64,000 nucleotides of DNA, from contig DUMF01000029.1 in assembly GCA_012840015.1 (NCBI GenBank), positions 1 to 64,000 of the forward strand, read 5' to 3'. Numbering within the stretch: the stretch's first letter is position 1; every line of letters starts with the position of its first letter. This DNA is from Bacillota bacterium (GTDB taxonomy: Bacteria; Bacillota; Sulfobacillia; DUMF01). Of the stretch, positions 50,526-59,437 are shown piece after piece. The notes under the pieces were generated by a model that was not told where the DNA came from, searched no databases, and was given only the letters and a program-made list of their open reading frames with translations. The position numbers were made by a program, and so were the translations under genes.

Positions 50526-51255
50526 CGAGAAGCCTGCTCGAGACGAGCTCAGATTCTTGTTAGAATCAGTACCTGATGTAACGGTAGTGGCGGAAGCGGC
50601 AAACGGCGACGAAGCGCTACGGCTCATAGCCGAACACAAGCCGGATGTAGTATTTTTGGACGTCGAAATGCCTGGGAAAAACGGTCTAGAGGTTGCGGCA
50701 GAATTGAAAGGCCAATCGGGGGGCCCCAAAGTCATATTTGCAACCGCTTACGAAGAATACGCTGTACGGGCGTTCGAGGTTGCCGCGGTGGACTATATCC
50801 TCAAGCCCTTTGACGGGAAACGAGTAGCGGAAGCTGTGGAGAAGTTGTCTCAAAGCCTGGATAGCTGCGCTCGCTTTGCAGAACGCATAGACAGGTTGTT
50901 CGAGGAGATATCGGAAAAGTTTCGTACTAAGAAGATACCTGCTGAAAAGAATGGGTGCACGGTTTTACTCGATTCCTCCGAACTCATATACGTTTCATCC
51001 ATTCATGGTAAAGTGATGTTGAAGACCTTTGACAAGGAATACGGCTGCAGGCTGTCCTTGCTCGAGATCGAGTCCAGGTTAGGCTCTGGGTTCCTGAGGG
51101 TACATCGGAGCTTCATTGTAAACCTGGACAAGATTTCCGAAATCATACCATGGTTTTCAGGCACGTATAACATCGTGGTTAAGGACAGAGAGAGAAGCAG
51201 GATACCCGTCTCCAGGTCACAGGTCAGACAGCTCAAGCATGTTCTCGGCATATAG
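50494..51255 (+). CDS. lytT: LytT/LytR response regulator (LytTR DNA-binding domain)
   Basis: A 253-residue regulator. The receiver domain (about 1-120) has ADDEKPARDEL, the phospho-acceptor in VFLDVEMPGKNGLE, and KPFDGK. The LytTR DNA-binding domain (about 145-250) shows the signature LIYVSSIHGKVMLKTFDKEY and FLRVHRSFIVNLDKISEI. It would bind paired direct repeats upstream of target genes. GTG 50494 overlaps the lytS end by 32 bases; TTG 50500 behind GGAAGGGGGGG is an equally good start. Confidence 0.9.
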   Translation: MLLIGVLIADDEKPARDELRFLLESVPDVTVVAEAANGDEALRLIAEHKPDVVFLDVEMPGKNGLEVAAELKGQSGGPKVIFATAYEEYAVRAFEVAAVDYILKPFDGKRVAEAVEKLSQSLDSCARFAERIDRLFEEISEKFRTKKIPAEKNGCTVLLDSSELIYVSSIHGKVMLKTFDKEYGCRLSLLEIESRLGSGFLRVHRSFIVNLDKISEIIPWFSGTYNIVVKDRERSRIPVSRSQVRQLKHVLGI

Positions 51256-51322
51256 CTTTCCTATGGCTGGCGGGGGCCGGCAGAGGCCTGGATAGCCGCT
51301 GTCGGCCCGCAGGGCTCATTTG

Positions 51323-52933
51323 TTAACAAACAGACTTGGGTTTGAAAAGCACTCTGCCGGCTTCGATGATAAGGAATATGGCCAGTATCACCAGTGCAAC
51401 TGCTGTTAAGCCAAGGAGGTAGTTTGGCTTTGCGGCTATCAGGTTAGCTTTAGCTTGCAACACCAGACCAGCCAAGGTGGCACAGAACATGAACACCATT
51501 GGTATCACGGTGGGCTTGTTTGAGCTTCCAAGCGTGAGTAGCCAGACAGATACGGCGAGCAGGCTTAGCCCTGCCAGAAGCTGATTAGATGCACCGAATA
51601 TGGGCCAGATTTTCTGCCATTGACCAGATAGGGCCAGGGCGCCGGCGAAAGCTACCGTAACAATCGTGGCGATGTACCGGTTGGCCAGGGCGGGTACCCT
51701 ATCAGTAAAAAACTCTTCAAAGGCGTAACGTCCGAGGCGGGTGGCGGTGTCGAGAGAAGTAAGACAGAAGGCGTTCAACGCAAGCGCCCCGAACGTCGTC
51801 CCAAAGGTGACGGGTATTCCGAGGTAACTCATGAAATGGCCAATACCGGCAGCATAAAGACCTGAAGGACCACCCATCTTCTGCAGTGTTTCAGCATAGC
51901 CTTGTGTGGTGAGTATACCCACGGTGGCGAGCGCCAGCAATGCCACCAATCCTTCTACTAACATGGCGCCATATCCGATAAATTTGGTATCGCGTTCGTT
52001 ATCCACTTGCTTCGATGATGTCCCTGATGAAACAAGAGAGTGGAACCCCGAGACGGCCCCGCAGGCTACGGTGATGAACAACATCGGGAAAAGGTAGCCG
52101 CCTGCCTTGGTATAAAAGGAAGTAAACGCAGGGAGCTGAATAGGCGGACGCCCGATGATGAGCCCCAGAGCGCCAGCGATTACAGTAGCGTAAAGCAGGA
52201 AGGAGTTGAGATAATCGCGTGGCTGAAGCAGGATCCACACAGGTAAAACCGATGCTACGAAAATGTAAACCATAATGATTAGGATCCATCCTGTGGAACT
52301 CAGGACGAGAGGAAACTCGATGCCGAGCCATACGCAGAGGAAAAGCAGGATCACTCCGATTACGGTGGCCTGACGAAGGGGTACGGCATAGCGATAGACG
52401 GCTAGACCGAAACCGACTGCGAGAACCATGAAGAGCAATGAGGTAGTGGCTACAGCGGGTACAGCCACGAATGTCTGCATGACGAGAATTGAGAATACCG
52501 CTACAACGAGAACTAAGGCCAGCCAGCTGAATAAGAGGAACAACACTTGACCTCGCTTGCCTACATTCTTGAGGACTATTTGCCCAATGCTCTTCCCTTC
52601 GTGCCGGACTGAGGCAAGCAGTGAGCCGAAATCATGCACTCCACCTACGAAGATGGATCCGAGGACGATCCATAGTGCCACCGGTAACCAACCGAAGACT
52701 GCTGCGGATATCGGCCCAACGATAGGCCCGGCTCCAGCAATGGAAGCGAAATGGTGGCCGAACAGTACAGGGGCTTTAGCAGGTACATAATCGATTCCAT
52801 CTTCCAAGGCGTGTGCGGGAGTAGGGTTGTCCGGGTTGACCTTAAAGATCTGCTTTTCTAGAAAGACGCCGTAATACCGGTAAGCGATGAAGAAAAGTAT
52901 TGCCCCTAAGACGATGAGCCAAGCTGCTGACAA
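51323..52933 (-). CDS. cstA: Carbon starvation protein CstA-type transporter
   Basis: A 536-residue polytopic carrier of the CstA/BtsT family that takes up pyruvate or peptides. It opens with AAWLIVLGAILFFIAYRYYG and contains the signatures DGIDYVPAKAPVLFGHHFASIAGAGPIVGP and GSIFVGGVHDFGSLLASVRHEG; about fourteen or more helices follow. TTG 52933 follows AAAGGAGGG at 7 bases, which fixes the start; the longer frame to 53140 overlaps the upstream gene. The gene points toward lytS-lytT, which suggests the LytST pair controls it, as the Bts system does in enterobacteria. Confidence 0.92.
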   Translation of the reverse strand: MSAAWLIVLGAILFFIAYRYYGVFLEKQIFKVNPDNPTPAHALEDGIDYVPAKAPVLFGHHFASIAGAGPIVGPISAAVFGWLPVALWIVLGSIFVGGVHDFGSLLASVRHEGKSIGQIVLKNVGKRGQVLFLLFSWLALVLVVAVFSILVMQTFVAVPAVATTSLLFMVLAVGFGLAVYRYAVPLRQATVIGVILLFLCVWLGIEFPLVLSSTGWILIIMVYIFVASVLPVWILLQPRDYLNSFLLYATVIAGALGLIIGRPPIQLPAFTSFYTKAGGYLFPMLFITVACGAVSGFHSLVSSGTSSKQVDNERDTKFIGYGAMLVEGLVALLALATVGILTTQGYAETLQKMGGPSGLYAAGIGHFMSYLGIPVTFGTTFGALALNAFCLTSLDTATRLGRYAFEEFFTDRVPALANRYIATIVTVAFAGALALSGQWQKIWPIFGASNQLLAGLSLLAVSVWLLTLGSSNKPTVIPMVFMFCATLAGLVLQAKANLIAAKPNYLLGLTAVALVILAIFLIIEAGRVLFKPKSVC

Positions 52934-52988
52934 TGTGTTTCCCTCCTTTGTGAAACGGTCTGTCATCGCAGGATGGAAGCTTCGAGGC

Positions 52989-53498
52989 TCACCTCCAATC
53001 CAAAGCCAAATGCGACATCCGAAACGCGTTGCCGATCTTGTTCGTGACCACTTCCTTACTGCCCAAGTCAACCAGCAGCATACCAAGGTGCACATAGCCC
53101 TTAAGACCAAAGGCGAAAGCCCTCGACCATCTGGTCGCACGAACCGTAGGTGGCACTTCCGGGTAAACCTTATTCCCGCATACCATCACACCGTTGATGA
53201 TGGTACAGAGCTTATCCAGTGATGGATTTGCAAGCTTGAAAGCCACCGACTGAATGTACTCTGAGAACTCCTTGACATGGTAGGACGTGACTGGCTCTCG
53301 GAAAACCTGGATCAGGGATATACAGCATGTATCGAAGCCATACAGGGGCAACTCTTTTAGCAAGAAATACTTCTCTGTTCTCCTAATGGACGTGGCAAGC
53401 ATGTCTATCGTCTTTCCTCCTAATACCACGTCACGCTGGACATCGTAGGATGGCTCGTACTTACGTGCCAGTTCATCTAGGTACTCCTCGATGGTCAC
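52989..53498 (-). CDS. Hypothetical protein upstream of cstA
   Basis: A 169-residue soluble protein with no named family that I can place (MTIEEYLDELARKYEPSYDV; RRTEKYFLLKELPLYGFDT; then LDKLCTIINGVMVCGNKVYP and RAFAFGLKGYVHLGMLLVD). It has mixed alpha/beta character and several Cys, and no signal peptide. GTG 53498 follows TGGAGGAAG, so the gene is probably real. It lies 55 bases before cstA and may be co-transcribed with it. A link to pyruvate or peptide uptake is only inference. Confidence 0.6.
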   Translation of the reverse strand: MTIEEYLDELARKYEPSYDVQRDVVLGGKTIDMLATSIRRTEKYFLLKELPLYGFDTCCISLIQVFREPVTSYHVKEFSEYIQSVAFKLANPSLDKLCTIINGVMVCGNKVYPEVPPTVRATRWSRAFAFGLKGYVHLGMLLVDLGSKEVVTNKIGNAFRMSHLALDWR

Positions 53499-53813
53499 GG
53501 GGTTGCTTCCTCCACCCCAGAATTCTAGTTCCTTTACCGTTCTAAGTAGAAGTGAAAAGACTCAACCGGTAGTTTTTTTGTACTGAATGGACGATTTAGA
53601 GCCAGTTTCTGCATTCTCTAGTCGAAAGTTACGGGAATAAGCGAGAACCGACTGAAACACGCTAGTGATGGCAGCTACAGATTGAAGTCTCTTCCCTACA
53701 TAAAGTGGGGAAGTAGGGTGCCTGAAGAGCAAAGCTGAAAAGCATAGCTCGTACATGGAACACCAACGGCTTCAATCCGGTAGCTGCCTTCGAATCAGAT
53801 GGGGGTGACGCTT
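53499..53813. other. Divergent intergenic region
   Basis: This region between the divergent hypothetical gene and spoIID-like gene holds no supported gene. It should contain promoters for both; none is clear. A short minus-strand frame at 53562-53756 has no ribosome site or motif. Confidence 0.4.
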
Positions 53814-54773
53814 ATGAAGAAGGCGGTCCTTGAGTGGTTTACGGCATTGCTGCTGGTGACGACAGTATGCCAGGCAGGTTGTTCTTTATTGAGGCGTGAG
53901 AGCCAGAAGCCACCTACCCCAGAAAAGACGGCCGGCACAGAACCAACCATAACGCTGCATTTAGACGCGAAAGGGGAGACCAGGCAACTGAAACTCGAGG
54001 ACTATGTCCAGGGAGTGGTAGCGGCCGAGATGGAGCCGTCCTGGCCGCTCGAGGCGTTGAAGAGTCAGGCTATAGTTGCACGCACGTTTACCCTTCAAAA
54101 GATAGAGGAAGGGCGAGCGAAGGAACTACATGGCACGGACGCTTGTGACAACAAGGACCACTTTCAAGCATACGATGCCTCGCGGATTAGCGACGCCGTC
54201 AAACGAGCTGTCCAAGAAACTAGGGGCCTGGTTCTCACGTACAACGGTAAGCCAATAAGGGCGTTCTTTCACTCTAATTCCGGTGGTAAGACTGCCACTG
54301 CGGAAGAAGGCCTGAACTTCACTAAAGAACCCACTCCGTATTTGGCAGTAGTGGACGATCCGTTCAGTTTGAAGACGGCTCCTGCAAAGGAAAAATCGTG
54401 GTCTGCCAGTTTTACAAGCAGTGAGGTTAAGTCGGCTTTATCGAAGCTGGGCAAAAGTTTGTCAGGGGTCGTGAATTCTTTTCAAATAGGCAAACGAGGT
54501 CCGTCTGGCAGAGCAATGACTTTCTCAATCAACGGTATCGAGGTACCGGCTGCAGATCTCAGGCTTTCAATAGGGCCAGATAGGTTAAAGTCCACCTTCG
54601 TGGACACAGTCAACATGGCGGGAGGAAAGGTGACAATCACAGGTAAAGGCTGGGGGCACGGAGTAGGTTTGTCTCAGTGGGGCGCAATGGCTATGGCGAG
54701 TGAAGGGAAGAAATGCGATGAAATCATTAAGTATTACTATCCGAAAGCTACCTTGACCAAGATGTGGCAATAA
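53814..54773 (+). CDS. SpoIID/LytB-domain lipoprotein
   Basis: A 319-residue protein with a lipobox (CQAGC near residue 23) after a short signal, then a SpoIID/LytB domain: LEDYVQGVVAAEMEPSWPLEALKSQAIVART, then DNKDHFQAYDASRISD and the ending GKGWGHGVGLSQWGAMAMA. SpoIID is a lytic transglycosylase of the engulfment complex (with SpoIIP and SpoIIM) and its catalytic Glu lies in the AAEMEPSWP stretch. Lipid anchoring here replaces the usual membrane helix, so this could be the engulfment enzyme or a vegetative LytB. ATG 53814 follows GGGGGTG. Confidence 0.85.
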   Translation: MKKAVLEWFTALLLVTTVCQAGCSLLRRESQKPPTPEKTAGTEPTITLHLDAKGETRQLKLEDYVQGVVAAEMEPSWPLEALKSQAIVARTFTLQKIEEGRAKELHGTDACDNKDHFQAYDASRISDAVKRAVQETRGLVLTYNGKPIRAFFHSNSGGKTATAEEGLNFTKEPTPYLAVVDDPFSLKTAPAKEKSWSASFTSSEVKSALSKLGKSLSGVVNSFQIGKRGPSGRAMTFSINGIEVPAADLRLSIGPDRLKSTFVDTVNMAGGKVTITGKGWGHGVGLSQWGAMAMASEGKKCDEIIKYYYPKATLTKMWQ

Positions 54774-54849
54774 GATCGCATGCGTCTGCATGCGAGGTTT
54801 GGGGATGAATATAATGGTAAGGCACAGTCAGAACAGGAGCTGATCCGGC

Positions 54850-55710
54850 ATGCAGGAAGTCGCAATAGGGACAGCTCGCAGGCTAGATGCTATAAAGCAA
54901 AGGCTCGACTATGAGTTCGAATTCCTGAAGGAAGAAGGTATAAACATCAAGACAAGAGAGATTAACCGAGGAAATCTTAAGTTCCTCGGTTGTTCACTAC
55001 AAAGGGCGGGCAGGGATCGCTTCTCTCCTGAGGATGCCACTGCCATAATGAAGCAGTTTATAGCGAATGCGCTTTCTGACGTCATAGTAAACGACCTGGA
55101 AAGAGGCATAGTCCGAACGATAATAAGGAACGATCACGCTTATCTCACCAAAGAAGACCAGGAGAAACTGTACGACCAAGTTATGAAGATTATGAATGGG
55201 GAGGTTGAAGGGCGAAAAGACTTGTTCTTCAAAATGTACCGCAAAAACAAGATACTCGGCAAAATCCTCGAATATCTCGAGTCAAATAGAGAGCTGGTAC
55301 TGGAAGGTTTCGTGAGATTCCGCTTAAAAGACTATAAAGAGGAACTTGAAGAAACGGTTGACCGGGTCGCAGAGGATTTCCTGATAGAACGGGAGTACAG
55401 TGAATTCGTCAAACTTCTAAAGTATTACGTAGAACTTCAACCTCCTGTCATAGATGAAATACATGTGCTACCGGAAAGCGGTGGGAAGTACGCTTTGGTG
55501 GACTGTAATGGAATGCCCATTCACAGCATCCCCAATGACGTAACTATTACCGGACCTGACGGAGAGCTCGAATACGGGGACCTTCTGATAAGCGCTCTGG
55601 TTACCCTTGCACCTCGAACGGTGATCGTTCACACGCAACCCGAGAAACTAGAGGAAGCGACTCTTAACATCCTGACAGAGGTATTTGCTGAACGGCTCAG
55701 ATTCATATAG
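54850..55710 (+). CDS. ytxC: Putative sporulation protein YtxC
   Basis: A 286-residue protein matching YtxC, a conserved but uncharacterised sporulation protein of Bacillota. It has a helical N-terminal half (RRLDAIKQRLDYEFEFLKEEGINIK) and a conserved stretch RFRLKDYKEELEETVDRVAEDFLIEREYSEFVKLLKYYVELQPP. In many clostridia it lies near thrS, and here thrS is 5 kb downstream. ATG 54850 is the chosen start, after AGGAG. A -10-like TATAAT lies at 54810-54815. Confidence 0.88.
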   Translation: MQEVAIGTARRLDAIKQRLDYEFEFLKEEGINIKTREINRGNLKFLGCSLQRAGRDRFSPEDATAIMKQFIANALSDVIVNDLERGIVRTIIRNDHAYLTKEDQEKLYDQVMKIMNGEVEGRKDLFFKMYRKNKILGKILEYLESNRELVLEGFVRFRLKDYKEELEETVDRVAEDFLIEREYSEFVKLLKYYVELQPPVIDEIHVLPESGGKYALVDCNGMPIHSIPNDVTITGPDGELEYGDLLISALVTLAPRTVIVHTQPEKLEEATLNILTEVFAERLRFI

Positions 55711-55719
55711 CCTGCGAGG

Positions 55720-55752
55720 ATGGCCGACCTAGCAGATTTGGTCGGCCGTCAT
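55720..55752. terminator. Convergent terminator
   Basis: GGCCGACC (55722-55729) pairs with GGTCGGCC (55740-55747), extended by AT/AT flanks. It lies between ytxC and the convergent DMT gene. Confidence 0.65.
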
Positions 55753-56636
55753 TTGTCCATCTCCCCTTTGGACTGGGCTTCAGTCACGGGCATACTTGCC
55801 AGGCACACACCCGCCATAATGAGCACTCCTCCCACAGCTTGAGGCAAGGTTATTCTTTCTCCAACCAGGGCTGCCGCCAAAACAGCTACCAGCGTCGTGA
55901 GGTTGGTGATGATGCCTGCTTCGGCTGCACTGACCGTCTTAAGGCCATAGTTCCATAATGAATAAGCAGCCCCGGAAGCCACGGCTCCGAGATAGGCTAT
56001 CGCTAACCAGGTTTTGATAGGGGGGATATGAAAGCCTTGAATCGCTGCCTCAAGAATCGAAGCAGGTAGTAGAAATAGAAACCCAAAACCCATGTTCGAC
56101 GCGGTAAGGAGCGACTGAGGTACACGGCCTGCGAGAGCTTTTGATTTGACTGTATAGACGGCCCAGCAGATAGCAGCCGAAAGTACGAGGACATCTCCCA
56201 CAAAAGAAGAAGCACTGGTCTTTCCTTTATTGCCGAGTACCACTAATGCTGTACCAGAAATAGAAGCGAGGACGCCTAGCATTCGTGACGCGAATAGAGG
56301 CTCTCGTAAGACCACAGCCGAAATGGCAAGAGTGAAAGCGGGTATGCTGCCGAGTATTAGGCCAGCACTGGCTGCAGAAGTATAACGGAGGCCAAGGTTC
56401 TGCAGCCCGACGAACAGAGACACGCCCAAAAAGCCAGCCATGGCTAATTGCCTAAGCTGAGCGCGGTACTCCGTGAAGCCATTTATATTGGCAGGCATCA
56501 ACAGGATCGTCGCGAGTCCGAACCGGAGCGCTGCAAGACAAAATGGGCCTAGTTCGTCAAGTACGCTTTTGGTTATTACGAATGTAGATCCCCAGATGAA
56601 CACGGCAGCTATCATTGCGAGTCTACCTAGAAACAC
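55749..56636 (-). CDS. EamA/DMT superfamily transporter
   Basis: A 295-residue protein with ten hydrophobic helices in two EamA halves; the first half opens AAVFIWGSTFVITKSVLDELGP and the second shows ALVVLGNKGKTSASSFVGDVLVLSAAICWAVYTV. The family exports amino acids or other small metabolites, or imports nucleotide sugars; substrate is unknown. It is a stand-alone gene between ytxC and infC and faces the infC promoter region. Confidence 0.85.
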   Translation of the reverse strand: MFLGRLAMIAAVFIWGSTFVITKSVLDELGPFCLAALRFGLATILLMPANINGFTEYRAQLRQLAMAGFLGVSLFVGLQNLGLRYTSAASAGLILGSIPAFTLAISAVVLREPLFASRMLGVLASISGTALVVLGNKGKTSASSFVGDVLVLSAAICWAVYTVKSKALAGRVPQSLLTASNMGFGFLFLLPASILEAAIQGFHIPPIKTWLAIAYLGAVASGAAYSLWNYGLKTVSAAEAGIITNLTTLVAVLAAALVGERITLPQAVGGVLIMAGVCLASMPVTEAQSKGEMDK

Positions 56637-56697
56637 TGAGGCTTCCCTTCCTTTATCACTTACTTATTCAAGAACGCTATTGGCACTCCTCTTTTTA

Positions 56698-56726
56698 TTG
56701 ACCGTACCTTGGTGCTATGCTATACT
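56698..56726 (+). promoter_or_regulatory. Sigma-A promoter of infC operon
   Basis: TTGACC (56698-56703) and TATACT (56721-56726) with a 17-base spacer. Transcription would begin near 56733, which leaves a 120-nt leader before infC. Confidence 0.75.
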
Positions 56727-56732
56727 GACACC

Positions 56733-56845
56733 GGTTGTCAAGACCCTGTGAAGTAGAAGCTCCCGCTTCTCACCTTATGCCGCAACATGCTGGTTCAAGG
56801 TAGGGGTACTGGCGGGAAGCGTTTCCCGCTTTATTTTTTAGTTGG
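56733..56845 (+). ncRNA. L20-type ribosomal protein leader with transcription attenuator
   Basis: A hairpin GCGGGAA (56812-56818) / TTCCCGC (56823-56829) with T-tract TTTATTTTTT ends just before the infC ribosome site. The same GCGGGA strand can instead pair with TCCCGC at 56761-56766, so the leader can switch between terminator and antiterminator, as in the L20 leader of other Bacillota, where free ribosomal protein L20 promotes termination. Confidence 0.7.
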
Positions 56846-56858
56846 AGGTGCTGGTGTC

Positions 56859-57422
56859 ATCATCAAAGACCTACGGGTTAACCAGGCGATAAAAGCGAGA
56901 GAGGTCCGGTTAGTTTCTCCTGAGGGAGAACAGCTGGGTATTGTGAGTCTTAAAGACGCTCTGAAAGCTGCAGCGGATAGGGGCCTGGATTTAGTCGAGG
57001 TGGCACCGACCGCCAAGCCACCGGTTTGCCGCATCATGGACTTCGGAAAGTACAAATACGAGCAGGCGAAGAAAGACAGGGAAGCCAAGAAGAAGCAGAA
57101 GATATCCGAGTTGAAGGAGATTAAGGTTAGACCCACGATAGACGATCACGATTTCGACGTGAAGCTTCGAAGTGTGAGAAGATTCCTGGCTGACGGGGAT
57201 AGAGTAAGGATCGTGGTGATGTTTAGGGGGAGAGAGATAGTACATCTCGATATAGGTAAGGCGATTCTGGAGAGGTTTGCCAAAGGAGTAGCGGATTCGG
57301 CGGTTGTCGAGAAGGTGCCTAAGGTCGAAGGGAAGAACATGACCATGACTCTCGCGCCGAAGTTACAACCAGTACCTCAGAAGGAGAAGAGGAGTGAGGC
57401 CAGTGGCGAAGTACAAGCTTAA
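56859..57422 (+). CDS. infC: Translation initiation factor IF-3
   Basis: A 187-residue IF-3 of normal length. It opens KDLRVNQAIKAREVRLVSPEGEQLGIV and has the central helix Lys/Glu/Arg-rich linker (KKDREAKKKQKISELKEIKVRP) and a C-terminal domain with FRGREIVHLDIGKAILERF. No ATG, GTG or TTG lies at a suitable distance from GGAGGTG (56844-56850); AUC 56859 (or 56862) does, and infC is known to start with rare codons (AUU/AUC) that allow autoregulation. The longer frame from 56787 covers the leader terminator and is not coding. rpmI overlaps its end. Confidence 0.92.
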   Translation: MIKDLRVNQAIKAREVRLVSPEGEQLGIVSLKDALKAAADRGLDLVEVAPTAKPPVCRIMDFGKYKYEQAKKDREAKKKQKISELKEIKVRPTIDDHDFDVKLRSVRRFLADGDRVRIVVMFRGREIVHLDIGKAILERFAKGVADSAVVEKVPKVEGKNMTMTLAPKLQPVPQKEKRSEASGEVQA

Positions 57423-57606
57423 GAGCCACCGTGGTTTGGCGAAGCGGATCAAGTATAGCGCGACGGGAAAGGTAATTAGAAGAAAAGCTGGCAAGACCCA
57501 CAAGCTTGAGGTGAAATCGGGTAAAAGGCGCAGGAACCTAAGAAAAGCCACGGTTGCCAATAGAGCGGACACTCGGAAATGTAAACTGCTGGTACCCGTA
57601 AGGTGA
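57403..57606 (+). CDS. rpmI: 50S ribosomal protein L35
   Basis: A 67-residue, highly basic L35 ([23 protein letters not shown] and [23 protein letters not shown] are diagnostic). GTG 57403 overlaps the infC end by 20 bases, with GGAGAAGAGGAG upstream. It follows the universal order infC-rpmI-rplT. Confidence 0.95.
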   Translation: MAKYKLKSHRGLAKRIKYSATGKVIRRKAGKTHKLEVKSGKRRRNLRKATVANRADTRKCKLLVPVR

Positions 57607-57619
57607 GGAGGAGATTGAA

Positions 57620-57982
57620 GTGCCACGTGTGAAAACCGGGGTGACGAACAGGAAGCGTCACCGTAAGATACTTAAGCTGGCTAAGGGATACTATGGTAGG
57701 AAATCTAAGGTGTTTAGGGCCGCCAATGAAACCTTGCTTAAAGCCCTTTTTTATGCGAGGCGGGATAGGCGCCAGCGCAAGAGGGAGTTCAGGCGCCTCT
57801 GGATCGCACGTATCAATGCGGCTGCTCGCAAGGAAGGCCTGTCGTACTCGAGGCTGATCGACGGGCTTAGAAAGGCTGGCGTTGCTATAAACAGAAAGAT
57901 TTTGGCCGATTTGGCTATAAACGATGAAAAGGTTTTCGGCCAACTCGTCAAGGTTGCCAAGGAAAGTGCTTCAACACAGTGA
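57620..57982 (+). CDS. rplT: 50S ribosomal protein L20
   Basis: A 120-residue L20, all-helical and basic ([54 protein letters not shown]). It binds 23S rRNA early in assembly and likely represses its own operon through the leader upstream of infC. GTG 57620 follows GTGAGGAGGAG. A hairpin AAAGAGTTGTG (58033-58043) / CACAACTCTTT (58052-58062) lies between it and ktrB and may attenuate. Confidence 0.96.
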   Translation: MPRVKTGVTNRKRHRKILKLAKGYYGRKSKVFRAANETLLKALFYARRDRRQRKREFRRLWIARINAAARKEGLSYSRLIDGLRKAGVAINRKILADLAINDEKVFGQLVKVAKESASTQ

Positions 57983-58032
57983 GCTTGCAGCTGCTGTTTG
58001 GAAGTGTTTTAGGAAAGAATAGCTCGTTAGGG

Positions 58033-58062
58033 AAAGAGTTGTGGCTGGAGTCACAACTCTTT
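58033..58062 (+). terminator. Hairpin between rplT and ktrB
   Basis: A perfect 11-bp stem, AAAGAGTTGTG (58033-58043) and CACAACTCTTT (58052-58062), with an 8-base loop. The following TTT is short, so it may only partly terminate and separate expression of the ribosomal and potassium genes. Confidence 0.6.
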
Positions 58063-58079
58063 AAGTTGAGGGGATTAAT

Positions 58080-59420
58080 ATGTCGGTCATTCACCTGACG
58101 TCGGCAGTTAAGCTACCACCAGCGAAGTTCCTCACTCTGAGCTTCGCTCTACTCATTGCGGTGGGATCAATATTATTATGGATGCCGTGGTCAAGTGCTT
58201 CTCGCACGACCAGCTATATCGATGCTTTGTTCACTGCGACATCAGCCGTTTGCGTCACTGGTCTAATAACGCTTAACACCGCTACACACTGGAGCTTCGT
58301 TGGAAAAGCGATAATCCTTCTTTTGATTCAGGCTGGCGGATTGGGTGTAATGACGGTGGCCACTTTGTTTGCTTTTGTGATGGGTAAACGGATCGGGCTG
58401 AAACAGAGGATACTTATTCAAGAAGCTCTCGGCCAACTGACTCTATCAGGCGTGGTCCGTTTGACACGGCATATCCTTCTCGTGACTGCGATCATCGAGG
58501 GTTTTGGGGCGTTTCTATTGACACTGCGTTTCTTAGCTCAGATGCCTCCTCTCCAGGCATTGTGGTATGGCGTTTTCCATGCCGTTTCTGCGTTCTGCAA
58601 TGCCGGCTTTGACATTTTCGGCGATAGCTTGGTGCGATTTGTGACGGACCCGCTGGTGAATTTCGTGGTGACGGGCCTGATCATCACCGGTGGAATTGGC
58701 TTCACGGTAATCGCGGAATTATACCAGTACTTTACGTCAAAAGAAAGGCTTTCGCTCCATTCGAAGCTGGTGCTGAAGGTGACTGTATTCCTGATTCTAT
58801 CGGGGACGATACTAGTGTGGCTGCTTGAACGTACCAACCAGGATACCATCGCAGGTCTCGGAATCCCGGGCCAGCTGCTCGCCTCCTATTTTCAGTCAGT
58901 GACTGCTAGGACTGCTGGCTTCAACACTATAGACATCAGCGCCATCCGTCCTGCGACTGCACTAATACTGATATGCCTGATGTTCATAGGTGCCTCACCA
59001 GGTGGGACGGGAGGCGGGATAAAGACTTCCACAGCCGCCGTAATTGTGGCCGCAGTGTATGCCATGGCTGCAGGTAAAAGCGAGGTCGAGATATCTGAAC
59101 GCCGGATACCTACGGGAATAGTTCTGAAAGCGATGGGTATTGCTACCATTTCCGCATGCCTGGTAACTTCGGTGGCAATTGGGCTGTCGGTGTTCCAGCG
59201 TGCCCAGACCTTGCCGATTGTGTTCGAGACTGTCTCGGCTTTTGGCACCGTTGGCCTTTCTATGGGCATAACGTCAGAGCTTACTGCTCTTGGAAAACTG
59301 CTCATCATTCTCACCATGTTTGCAGGCAGGGTGGGACCGTTGACTTTAGCAATGGCCATCGTAGCCGACACGAACCACACGACGGTAAAGCACCCTGAAG
59401 AGAAGGTAATAGTGGGTTGA
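58080..59420 (+). CDS. ktrB: Ktr potassium uptake system subunit KtrB (TrkH family)
   Basis: A 446-residue channel-like protein with four membrane-pore-membrane repeats. The selectivity-loop Gly are in ATSAVCVTGLITLN, SAFCNAGFDIFG, ARTAGFNTIDI and SAFGTVGLSMG. It conducts potassium with sodium or proton coupling when bound to the KtrA ring. ATG 58080 comes a few bases after AGGGG. ktrA follows with an overlap. Confidence 0.93.
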   Translation: MSVIHLTSAVKLPPAKFLTLSFALLIAVGSILLWMPWSSASRTTSYIDALFTATSAVCVTGLITLNTATHWSFVGKAIILLLIQAGGLGVMTVATLFAFVMGKRIGLKQRILIQEALGQLTLSGVVRLTRHILLVTAIIEGFGAFLLTLRFLAQMPPLQALWYGVFHAVSAFCNAGFDIFGDSLVRFVTDPLVNFVVTGLIITGGIGFTVIAELYQYFTSKERLSLHSKLVLKVTVFLILSGTILVWLLERTNQDTIAGLGIPGQLLASYFQSVTARTAGFNTIDISAIRPATALILICLMFIGASPGGTGGGIKTSTAAVIVAAVYAMAAGKSEVEISERRIPTGIVLKAMGIATISACLVTSVAIGLSVFQRAQTLPIVFETVSAFGTVGLSMGITSELTALGKLLIILTMFAGRVGPLTLAMAIVADTNHTTVKHPEEKVIVG

Positions 59421-59437
59421 GAGCTGGAGGTGCTAGT

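Noticed and set aside
51269-51310. Hairpin between lytT and cstA as a terminator
   Set aside because: A GC-rich imperfect stem exists but pairing is interrupted and no U tract follows; evidence was too weak to list.
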